64,000 bases of DNA from Symsagittifera roscoffensis (taxonomy: Eukaryota > Xenacoelomorpha > Acoela > Convolutidae): contig NC_087065.1 in assembly GCF_963678635.1 (NCBI RefSeq), forward strand, positions 74,225,345 to 74,289,344, written 5' to 3'. The notes under the pieces are model-generated. The model did not search any database. It had not been told where the DNA came from and saw nothing but the letters and a program-made list of their open reading frames with translations. Positions 54,616-64,000 of the stretch are shown here, piece after piece (the first letter of the stretch is position 1; every line of letters begins with the position of its first letter). Position numbers and translations under genes: made by a program.

Positions 54616-56800
54616 TTGGTCTCTTTTCATAAAAGCCAAATCGTTTTGAGGAAAAAATTGAGGCCGATAAATACATTAAGGGTAGTCAGAAATGGAAATG
54701 GAAATTTTTGCTTCGCAGAGAATACGTTCACTGTAAAAAAAAACTCGAATGAATTGCAAATCAATATCAGAAACTTTGACATCAATCCTTTAGTAATATG
54801 CTACTCTAAAATGTGGTGGAAAAGCAGACATGACAGTATCATTTTATCTCTTGATGGATTTAAAAACTTGGAAAGTTCTTGCAGAAAAAAAGAGATGTGC
54901 ATGTGTTCATATTTTAGTAAGAGAAGATTTAAATCATACAGTGCTGAGTAAAATTGTTGATAACAACTTGAAATTTTTAAGAACAGAGATTTTAATCAAT
55001 CAAATAAGGACTATAGTTACCACAGTTCAAATTCCGCCTAACTCGAGTAAGCAGACAAATTTAGAAAAAATGATAAATCATATCGATTCTTTGGTTTTAT
55101 TTCATGACACTAAACATATTGTTTGTGGGAACTTCAACATCACTTTTCTGCGTTAAACTCAAAATTCAACAAATTCAAATAAAACATTTTTAGGCAACAG
55201 TGTTAGATTGCTGAACCAAAATCAATCAACCAAATTCAAAACTTTTGTGTCCAAAATCAAAATCATTTTTACCAAAAAAAAACAAAAAAAAACAGTCCAG
55301 GGGTCGAAAAATATGTATGATTAAAATAATTAAGAAGGCAGCAGCAAAAAGAAACAATTTGGAACATTTTTGAATTAACCTGCCAGCCGCCCCGTGGACA
55401 AAACGAAGTACAAAACACAATGCAAAAATGTGCAAACTTTGATGATTGAATGAAAAATTTTTATCAAAAAAATTAGAGAAAACAGCCAAGGCGGATAGTA
55501 AAAGTAGACAGTTTTTTACAGTACTGATCGAAATCAAGGAAAAAAAACAGTTGAGGAACTGAATATTGTTTTTGGTTTTTTTGACAATAGGAAAGAAATT
55601 CTCTATCTGTTTCGGCAATGAAAAGCCTATAGCAGATCAACATATTCACTCGATGCACTTCAAGCAGGATTATCTCATTGTTCTTGGGTTCAGCTAAAAT
55701 TAAATTTAGCCTCAACTTCTATACTATCAAAAAGTTTTTTTAAATTAGAATAAATAAATACCCATTGAGTACCCATTCTTAAAAAAAAATTCTGAAATAT
55801 TTTGGTTGAAGGGTTTTTCATAATTGTTCGAAAATAGCAGGTTATTGCATTGTATAAAAAAAAAAGATTATAATCAATCAAACTATTGGCCGATCATTTT
55901 GTTACCCACTATTGATAAAATACTAGCAAAAATTATGTATAATACAGTTTTAGGTGGTTTTGAAAGATTAAGTTTGTTCAATAAAGATCAGTTTGGCTAT
56001 CGGAACGGCTGGGGAAAAATTAATTTGAAAGTTTCATTGATTGAAGGGATAAATTTTTTTTGAAACCACTCAGAAAGGATTCAGTTTTTGCAGACGTTTA
56101 GAAGGCGGTCAATAGTTGATTTCAAAATGAGAAGCGTTTGGCTTGAGAGTTCCTATATAGCAAATAATTGAATCTTATCTCAGTAACCGCAATCAGTTTT
56201 TAGTAAGTATTGAAGCGAACTCTGATTTGAAAAGGTTTGAACTCATATAGCAATCAATTTAAAGTTTCAAAAACATTTTTTCTATCCAGATGATACTGCA
56301 ATTAGTACAACTTCAGAGAAAAAACACTTTCAAAACGCTCTGAATACAACTGAAAAACGGTTAATCAATAACGAGATAAAAATAATCAAAAGCACAGACA
56401 AATCTAAGACAAAATACTTGCAAAAAAAAAACAAAATCAACCATAAACTTCGCAAGTGAAAACACATAATGAAACAATAGCGTGCAAAAAAAGTTTTCGT
56501 TACTTTAGATTGATCCTGGACAAAACTTTGAACTTCAGAGAGCAATTAAATTGTTAGTTCAGAAAATCTCAAAATTTTGTCTCTTGATTTTCAGGTTGAG
56601 AAAAATGTTGTCATCAAAACATCTAGTCCAAACAAAAGAAATTTATGCGAAACCTATTGTTCAGTATGGTATTTTGGTATACGGATCCACAAACAAACCA
56701 ACATTGGTATCCTATATCAACAATTGCAATTCTTTTTCAAACTCATGTTCAGAATCCGTAAATATTAGGCAGTAACAGATCTTGGAATTAAAAACGAACT
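54616..56800 (+). pseudogene. LINE with endonuclease and RT remains, right block
   Basis: 54830-55156 encodes the end of an APE-type endonuclease: CACVHILVREDLNHTVLS, IPPNSSKQTNLEKM and HIVCGNFNITFL, matching the GDFN motif with Asn for the Asp. After 55250 the sequence is collinear with 13265-14900: NYWPIILLPTIDKILAK near 55880-55930, NKDQFGYRNGWG near 55985-56013, AKPIVQYGILVYGSTNK near 56645-56697. Several shifts and stops. CR1/Jockey-like clade by motif style; not functional. Confidence 0.8.
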
Positions 56801-59087
56801 GTTTTCAGGAAAAGAACTTTCTACAATTGAGGTATTACAATTTTTGTCAAAAATTTAAAGCAAGAGAGTCCCGCTTATGTTCTATACTTTCTGCAACGTA
56901 TTGAAGACACAAAGCTAGCAACACAAAGCTACAAATAATATCTCTAAATACACAATTCTTTCAAGGCTTGAACTGTTGTTATAACTTACCATCCAGGCTA
57001 TATAAGTTTTATAAAAACTGCAACTTGTTATGAAGTGAATAATTTCAACTACACTATTTTGCTTTTTTTGGATCGCTACATCATAGAAAACAAAGAACTT
57101 CTTAGAAAAGTATATCTTCAATCTTTCCTAGTGTTTTCAGTTTTTCGTTTATTTTTCTATTTTCGTTATTTTCTGCTTGGTTTTGACACATCCGTTTCTT
57201 TTCAGCAAAATTTTTAAGTGATTTTTTGAGATAATTAAATTTGACAGTTGAAAATTTTTGTTTTTAAATCAAGTTAGTGTTAATTAATAACTCTTGTTAC
57301 CTTTCAGAGACACCTGAAAACGGATCTCTAGATCCAATGGTTGTCTTCCAGGCAGTTGTAACTTTACTAAAAAAAATTTTGCTAAAATTTCTTTTTTCGC
57401 CTGATACCAGTTTATGATTATCATTTTTAATATTACTGAAAGGGTGCAAAGCTGGAAAGAAAACTGGACATCAAAAACAAAATTTGTGTCAATTAATTGC
57501 ATGACTCTTACAACAAAAGTCTTGGGTGTTTTGCTATTATTCATTTTATGTTGATTTTGCGCAAAAACCATATAGCCAATTGAAACGACCAACGACTCTG
57601 ATTAACCCTGAAAATAGCTAAGTTTTTGAGGCAACAAAGAAAAACCAAAACAAGTCCGTTTTTCTTTTTAAAGTCAGCTCAAAAATATCAGAATTCTAAG
57701 CGCGTAGCTAGTCATTTACTCGGTTGAACCCAGATGTCTGGAAAATGTTGTTTTAAAAAACATATATTTGATGCTTAAACAGTGCTACACAAATCTAAAA
57801 ATAAACGTAATTGTTGATAAATCTTTAATTCTGTTGGCTATATTTTTGAAAAATTCTCAGATTGCAAAATTGGAAAACGCCCAATTTTAGTTGCAAGATT
57901 TTCCGAAAATTTCAAAAATTTTCTTATAGGTTTAATTAAGTTTTTGTGAAAATTTTTTAAAACATTTTCCGCATTTTTTGCCTTAAAAAGAATAGTTGAG
58001 AAACAATTAAAAATTGAGTTAATTGTGATTACATCAGAGACATTGTGAACTTGGCTAAAACTAATTGGATTACAAATCAATTTTAGATGACAATTTTTAG
58101 AAGCTAAATTCTGTAACAAATTGATCATTTTTATCATAGTTTTTATGGATAACTTAACCTTTTATTTAACCGTTATAGCTTTTAGTCTAAAAATATTTTT
58201 GCAAAATAAATTTTTAAAACACTATAACTTGGAAAAATGTCAATAAAATTTTTGCCACCTTAATTGTCTTTCTGAGCGCTTTTAGCGTCAATCAATTAAA
58301 GTAGCAAATGAAAAATGAATTACATCTAAATGAAAACAAGACTGCTCGTATCAGAGCAAAGCCCTGAATGTTCCGACTGCCTTTTAAAGTTTATGGAGCA
58401 GCAGTAATAACATAAAAATGAAATGAAATAAAATAAAATGAATTTTTTTTTTTAATTTAAAATTTTTTATGAAAAATATCCCCCCACACGCCATAAAAAG
58501 TACAAAAAGATAGATTTCGTTCCTTGTAACAAGTCAATTATGGCAAATAAGCTTCGTTCAATTAATTTGGAACGATTTCTAAGACGGATTAAATCTCCGC
58601 TTACGCGTTAATAGCGCGAATTATATCGCGCGTTAATTGTCCCAAATTGGTCAAAATGGCCAAAATAGCAATCTTTAAACCATCATAACTTTACGCAAAA
58701 TGATCACAGGTGATGTCTTTTCAAATTTAAGCTCAGGACAACAATGGCTTTCGAATGATATAAAAAAATTCCGTCAAAAATGGCTAGTTAAAAAGTCTAA
58801 ATTTGTCTGAAAAAAAAACCCACCCCGAGCACAATTGCTTTTGAAAATGCTTTTAAACTAAATTGGCGCAGAATTTTTGATGATTATATCATACTTAATT
58901 TTTTAGCTTAATTTATTAGCTTAAGTTGACCGGGAGTTTCGAATTTGAAATTGGTATCTGATTATCAAAGTTTTCTATGAGATAAGAAATTTTTACCTTT
59001 ACCAAAATTTTTACCCAATTTGCCAAAAATTCCCTGCAAACGTGGATGTTCAAGCGTCCATTGAATAGATACGCCGCCCTTCAGAAT
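56801..59087. other. AT-rich DNA, older part of the duplication with a LINE-type tail
   Basis: Partly collinear with 14900-16480. An extra segment at about 57150-57780 and another at about 58340-58820 are absent from the left block. The second begins with the dispersed motif described at 58343 and has an (AAATG/AAAATG)n-like tail, as at non-LTR 3' ends. Confidence 0.5.
58343..58440 (+). repeat. Dispersed 3'-terminal motif of a non-LTR element, copy 1
   Basis: CTGCTCGTATCAGAGCAAAG... through ATGTTCCGACTGCC to GGAGCAGCAGTAATAAC, followed by an A-rich simple tail. The same motif is at 63923-63990. In one frame both read LLVS...ECSDCLL then FMEQ and a stop, so it may be the end of an ORF. Confidence 0.6.
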
Positions 59088-60249
59088 ATATATCGAATCT
59101 GTATGTTTCACGGGGGATGTGTACCAAAATGGGAGATAAGTTCACTAGCCGATTGATTTTGTTCAAGATGTTTGACTTATAATCTTGATTTGTCTTTAGT
59201 TTGATTGCTTTTTAAGTTTGTTTGGAAGCAATTTTGATTATTATGAACTATTGTGTATTAATCAATCAATTAAATCTGACAGTTAGTTTTTTTTCAAGCA
59301 ATTCATGTAAAGTTTAATTCATCTCATAAACATTCCAGGCGAAGGCAAAAAATTGAGGACCAAAAAGGGCAAGGAACTTTTCTTTAAATTAGTAGCGAGG
59401 TCCTAACGTTTTTTTCCATTAATTCGACCAAATTTCACCTCGGCCCTATTAGGTCTTCTAGAGCTGCTTCAAAAGCGCGCGATGTCATCAAAACTAGCAA
59501 ACAAGAAAACTTCATTCGCCTTCAAAACTTTGTAACACGCTAGTTTTACTGTGATTTTGTAGCGTATTTTTGTCACATTTTAAATGCAAATTTGAGTGTT
59601 TCGATATCTGTGGAATCTCGTTTGATGGGTAACCGAGCCCAATTCAGGCTTCAATCACTGAAGAAGAATGCAAAAAAAATAATTATCAAGGATCATTTTT
59701 TTTTCACGTTGTCCAGTGGTGTGTTGCTTGGCTCATCAATTTGGAACGATGCATCTGTTTACAGAAATTAATTAGGCAGAAAAAATAGTTCCAAGAGAAA
59801 AAAAACCATAATATGTCCTCTGCTAGTTTGATTCTTTGATCTAAAAAGAGTTTAGCAAAAATGGCACAACGCCAAATGTAGCGTTGCTTTTCATCTTGTA
59901 AACACAAGTATCTTTCGCTGGTTAACTCTTACTTAATCTTTTCGGATTTTGTTTTATAAGAATCAAATTTCATATTTTAACAGACTAAGGAACAGATGTT
60001 AGCCGAGTCGATCAAATTTCTTAACGTTTACTTAACGAATAGTGTGAATTTTTCATCCTCATTCAATAATACTTCGAGCGGTAGTTTTGAACGAGCAACA
60101 AGTTCATTGATTGTGTAAGGTAAACTGAATTGAATTAAGGAATTGAAAATACATCATTTATGTTAAAATTTTAAGGGTTAGATAGTGAGTTTGTAAGCTA
60201 TGTTAGAAACTGGTGCAAAATAAAGGTCAGTAAGGTCTACAAACGTACG

Positions 60250-61360
60250 TTTGTAGACATTTAGATGATGTTTTATACAGTAGATCATGATATCTTGAAT
60301 TCAAAAGGTAATGCGTATGGCTTAAGAGGTCCTTCATTGCAGTTAAGTGAATCTTATCTCAGTAACCGCAAGCAGTTTTTAGTAAGTAATCAAGCAATTT
60401 CTCATTTGAGAAGTATTGCATTTGGGGTTCCACAAGGCTCGGGCCCTCAACCACTTTTGCTTATAATTTTTACTAACAAAATGGCAATCATTTCAGAAGT
60501 TTCAAAAACTGTTTTTTTATGCACATGATTTTGCAACCAGAACAACCTCAGGGAAAAAACTGTTAAATGAACGCCATCAAAAAACTTTCATCAAAACCAA
60601 AAAACAGTTAGACATTAACAAGGTAACAAACATCTTAGACACAGATAAAACTAAGAAAAGAAATTTCCAAAAATCAAAAAATAAAATTCAATCGAAAAAT
60701 TTACAAGTGAAAAATTATAATATAATAATTGAGTGCAAAAAAGGACTTTGATATCTTGGGTTGATCTTGGATGAAATTTTGAACTTCTACAGATAATGAA
60801 CTCGCAAAACTATGCGGTATGTCTTACAGAATGAGAAAAAATTTTTCAACAATCATCTATTCCGATAACAAAAACTCATGCACAAACTCTTTTTCAGCAC
60901 AGTGTTTGGCTATAGGGATCCACAATTAAAACAAATCTTGATATACTAGATTGAAAATTGCCACTTTTACCCACGTTTACTCAAATTTATGTTCACAACC
61001 CGTAATTATTAGTCAGTAACAGATCTTGGATACAAAAACAAACTTTTTCAGCAAAAGAACTTCATTTGATTGAATTATTCGAAACATAGTCAAAAAATTT
61101 AAAGTGAGAAAATCCTGTTTATTTTTGTACAGTTTTTCTAAGGAAAAAAAATTAACAAGTTAACGGAGGCATGTTGTTGGTCTCGTAAGGTGACAGCAGC
61201 TACGTATAATATCTCTACAGATACATTTTTTTCAGGACTGCAAAAAATGCTGAACTGTGTTATAAATTACTATCCAAACGATTTGAGTTTTATAACAACT
61301 GCAAGTAAATATGAAGTCAACAATTTCACCACGACTTGTATGGGAGGCAACATCATAGCC
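60250..61360 (+). pseudogene. LINE reverse transcriptase remnant 2, right block
   Basis: Duplicate of 17650-18760. Here the first catalytic motif is less changed (TVDHDIL) than in the left copy; SYLSNRKQF and FGVPQGS follow. The second Asp pair is degraded. Not functional. Confidence 0.75.
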
Positions 61361-62585
61361 AACGCAGAGCTAGTTGAAAAAATTCATCTTCAATCTTCCC
61401 TGGTGTTTTCAGTTTTCAATTTTTTTCTTTAGTTTTGCTATTTTCCGCTTTGTTTTGACATATCTCTTTCTTTTCAGAGAAGTATATATAATTAATTTTT
61501 CGATGTAGTTTAACTTGGGAGTGAGGAATTAGTGTTCTCAAATCATGTTAGAGTAAGTTAGTAACTTTTTTTTCATCTCAGAGACACCTAAAAACAGATC
61601 TGTTGATCCAATGTTTATCTTCCAGGCAGTTGTATATTTCTACTAATATAAAACTTTGTTGAACTTTTTCTGCTTAAAAACAGTTTCTCATTTTTAAAGG
61701 TGATATAATGGATTAAAAGGTGCCAAACTTGAAAAAAAATGGAAAACACAAGCACAAGCAGAAATTGTGTCAAAGCCTTGGAAGACTTGTACAACAAAAA
61801 CTTGGATGTATTGCTATCATTCTTTTCATGTTAGTTTTGCTAATTAAAATGATAAAATGTCTATCAATCGAAATTCAAATCTGGCAGTTAGTCGGAAGCA
61901 TTTCATGTAAAATATAACTCATATCAAAAACATTCTAGGGGAAGGAAAAAACTGAGGAACAAAATGGTCAAGGATATTTTCTTTCAATTAGAAGTAAGGT
62001 CTCAAGGTTTTTTTGAACTGATTTGATCAAATTTCTTCTCGACCCTATCAGGTCTTGTAGCGCTACCTTAATGCGCAAGAGCGCGCGATGCCATCAAAAC
62101 TAGCTAACAGCAAAATTTGCTTCTTCTTCAAAACTTTGTAGCACGCGATGTTTTCTGTGATTCAACCAACAACAATACAATTCCAGAAAACTTGATACTA
62201 TTTTACAAAAAAATTGTTGATTTTACAAAGTCGTAAAAATTCAGCAGGCAAACTACGCAATTTGTTAAAAAAACATTATATTTTTTCAATTGAATGGCCT
62301 AGATTAGACTTTCTTTCATCACTTTTTTTGCAAGAAAATTAAATTCATGACTTTTTTTAGTTTTTGATTTTACGGTTATTTACAAATATCACTTTTAGTT
62401 TCAATTTTTCAGATAAAAATTCTTCGATAACGTGAACATTTTTCTTTTGCAGTTAAATCCAATTTGATTTAATCGTGGATGCTGAATATCCATCTTTCAC
62501 ACAAACCTTCCATTGGGGGGGGGTCGGTTTGCCAATTTTGTTGTTTTTCTTTTTTTTGGCATAGGAGTGACGAATTCTTCCAAAC

Positions 62586-62825
62586 TTGAACTCTGTTGAG
62601 CTCAACCATTTGTTTGCTGTACTACGCAACTTATTGACTAATCAATCTTACGCTCAGGTTGCTATAACATTTGGTACAGTAGAATCGCCAATTCTACACT
62701 TAGTAGCTGATTTTGCTGTTATTTACAAAGATCGAGCTCAATCAAGTTTATTTTCAAATACAAAGTTAATCGCAAGCATCACTTTAAGTTTCAATTTTTC
62801 AGGTGAAAGTTCTTTACCAATGTGA
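62586..62825 (+). CDS. Possible exon, 79 codons, unknown
   Basis: Frame reading NSVELNHLFAVLRNLLTNQS then YAQVAITFGTVESPILHLV, with a CAG|GTGAAAG donor-like site near its end (about 62800). The left block has a TGA in it, so only this copy is open. No family recognised. It could be chance in duplicated DNA; listed because composition looks protein-like and a donor follows. Confidence 0.25.
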   Translation: MNSVELNHLFAVLRNLLTNQSYAQVAITFGTVESPILHLVADFAVIYKDRAQSSLFSNTKLIASITLSFNFSGESSLPM

Positions 62826-63247
62826 ACGTGTTTTTTGTAAAATCGAGTTTGAATTATTCATGCATGCTGAATATCGTTGCTTCACGCAGACTCTCCAATT
62901 TTGTTTGTGAAATTAATGAAGACAGTTGTGCAGCAAAACAAAAACTACAAGGAAAACTAAATTTTCATCTATCTTACAAATCGCACAAAAGTTGATTCCT
63001 TATTATGTTAAACATATATTGATTTTTTATATTCCTTTTATGATATAATTTCTTTGTTTATTGTCGATAGAAACGAAAGCTTTGTGAAAAGAAACCACAT
63101 CAATACGTTGGGAAACATTAGAAACAAAATATCAGAGTCACAGAGTCACAAATTCCGAATCCGAGTTACGACTTTCAGCGATCTGAAACCAACTGAAATT
63201 AAACTGAAGCTCCCCGTTGTGCTATCAAAGCTGTCCAATTGAACAAA

Positions 63248-63561
63248 ATGGCCCGCGGCTTGCAAAACTTACTCTCTATTTTTAAGTTCAGATCAAGTTT
63301 TTTAGCTGTTCTAGTTATTGGCGCGCAACTTTGGGCTCAAAATCAATTAACTGCTCGAAAGGCAATTGTTCCACTGACTTCTAAATTTCAGCCAATAAGC
63401 GACGATTTATTAGAATCAGTTAATCTGAAAAGCAATGGATCTAAATTGGTCTTCATTACTCGCATGATCAGTAACGATCTTCCCCCTCTTCACTTTGCGG
63501 ATCAAACTTACCTGAATACAAAGACGATTCTGGAAAACGAGGAGCTGCCTTCAAATTTCAG
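63248..63561 (+). CDS. Host-like first exon, predicted signal-anchor protein (right copy, uninterrupted site)
   Basis: Identical in layout to 20655-20968: MARGLQ start in AACAAAATGGCC context, hydrophobic residues 9-28, polar tail with LPPLHFADQTYLNTK, donor CAG|GTATGC at 63561/63562. The exon ends two bases into a codon, so a downstream exon is needed; it would lie past the window. Reading through the donor gives a 152-residue frame to 63706, which I regard as less likely. Function not assigned; entry into the secretory pathway is predicted. Confidence 0.58.
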
Positions 63562-63920
63562 GTATGCCTACATCAAGAAACATCTATGCCGAATTCTTGG
63601 CTCTTTTCCTTCCCTCGCGTGCGAAATTTTACAAGTAAATGTTTGTTCACATTGTCTGATCGTTACGAAAATTTACATGCGTAACAACAAGGCAATGAGA
63701 AGGTAACCTAAACCGACGATCGAAGAAAACAGAATTTTTGTATTTTTTAAATGTATGAAATGTATAAGTCATCAATGAGAACTCAATGATTAGCATTTTT
63801 AGTCAAATCGGGTGGTGTGATTTTTTATTCAGTCAACTTTCGGCGATCGAAGTAACAGTTTTTAACAAACAAATTTTTTACCTTATTCAAGATATCGACT
63901 CCCTGAATCAAAATGTAACA
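63562..63920. other. Intron 1 of the signal-anchor gene (right copy)
   Basis: Begins GTATGCCTAC. No acceptor or next exon identified before the window end. Confidence 0.45.
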
Positions 63921-63922
63921 AA

Positions 63923-64000
63923 ACTGCTCGTATCAGGGCGAAGCCTTGAATGTTCCGACTGCCTTTTAAGGTTCATGGAGCAGTAATAACATTAAAAAAT
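63923..64000 (+). repeat. Dispersed 3'-terminal motif of a non-LTR element, copy 2
   Basis: CTGCTCGTATCAGGGCGAAG... to GGAGCAGTAATAACATT and an A-rich end; matches 58343-58405 with a few differences. Confidence 0.6.

Larger units (their letters stand above)
59088..63571 (+). repeat. Right copy of the 4.4-kb segmental duplication
   Basis: Near-identical, direct-orientation match of 16480-20978. The match continues to GTATGCCTAC at 63562-63571, then unique sequence ATCAAGAAACATC follows, which is the undisturbed site of the copy B insertion. Confidence 0.92.

Noticed and set aside
62586-62825. Assigning the 79-codon frame to the same gene as the exon at 63248
   Set aside because: No acceptor site or reading-phase evidence links them; the left duplicate has a stop in it.
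1-64000. tRNA, rRNA, CRISPR, bacterial operon features
   Set aside because: No cloverleaf, rRNA core or regularly spaced repeat was recognised by eye, and the gene structure is eukaryotic; short RNA genes could still have been missed.

Overview
The window is AT-rich animal DNA: spliceosomal introns, LINE, MITE and LTR-element debris, no bacterial gene layout. A likely serine-protease gene and a short exon starting at AACAAAATGGCC suggest an invertebrate, perhaps a crustacean or other arthropod, but the species cannot be fixed from the sequence. No tRNA, rRNA or CRISPR was recognised.

The dominant content is two same-orientation copies of one very large, retrovirus-like LTR retroelement of Ty3/gypsy type. 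Copy A (1-10829) is cut by the window start and keeps its 3' half and 3' LTR. Copy B (20979-37956) keeps its 5' LTR and runs into a 200-N gap (37957-38156). Laid end to end, the two imply an element of about 18.9 kb, some 2-3 times the usual size. Gene order: 410-bp LTR, primer-binding site, 1.25-kb leader with a candidate splice donor, small basic ORF1, one uninterrupted Gag-Pol frame (zinc knuckle, protease, RT, RNase H, DX35E integrase, GPY/F-type tail), two small hydrophobic ORFs, a 378-codon frame with no methionine codon (ORFm), an envelope-type glycoprotein gene, a 599-residue gene of unknown function (ORFx), a 76-80 nt intron just after the ORFx stop, a structured 1.5-kb 3' region, and the LTR. 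Neighbouring frames are tightly coupled, often by ATGA start/stop overlaps. Each copy carries its own inactivating breaks, in different genes.

Between the copies (10830-20978) lie an inverted piece of a dead Ty1/copia-like element, LINE fragments and a 4.4-kb block ending in a short host-like exon. Copy B sits 10 nt past the splice donor of this exon. The whole arrangement recurs at 50743-63571: the copia piece is in opposite orientation, the LINE and exon block in direct orientation, and the retroelement is absent, so it serves as the empty target site.

From 38157 to about 44010, three exons of a chymotrypsin-family protease-like gene can be followed. Their introns hold a LINE fragment, a MITE with a 9-10 bp target duplication and a 1.5-kb three-tier foldback element. 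The gene has Asn at the catalytic Ser position and a missing splice donor, so it is a non-catalytic homologue or a pseudogene. 44.9-45.5 kb is another foldback element; 45.5-48.8 kb is low-information AT-rich DNA; 48.8-53.1 kb is the dead copia-like element (integrase, then RT); 54.6-56.8 kb is a LINE with endonuclease and RT remains.
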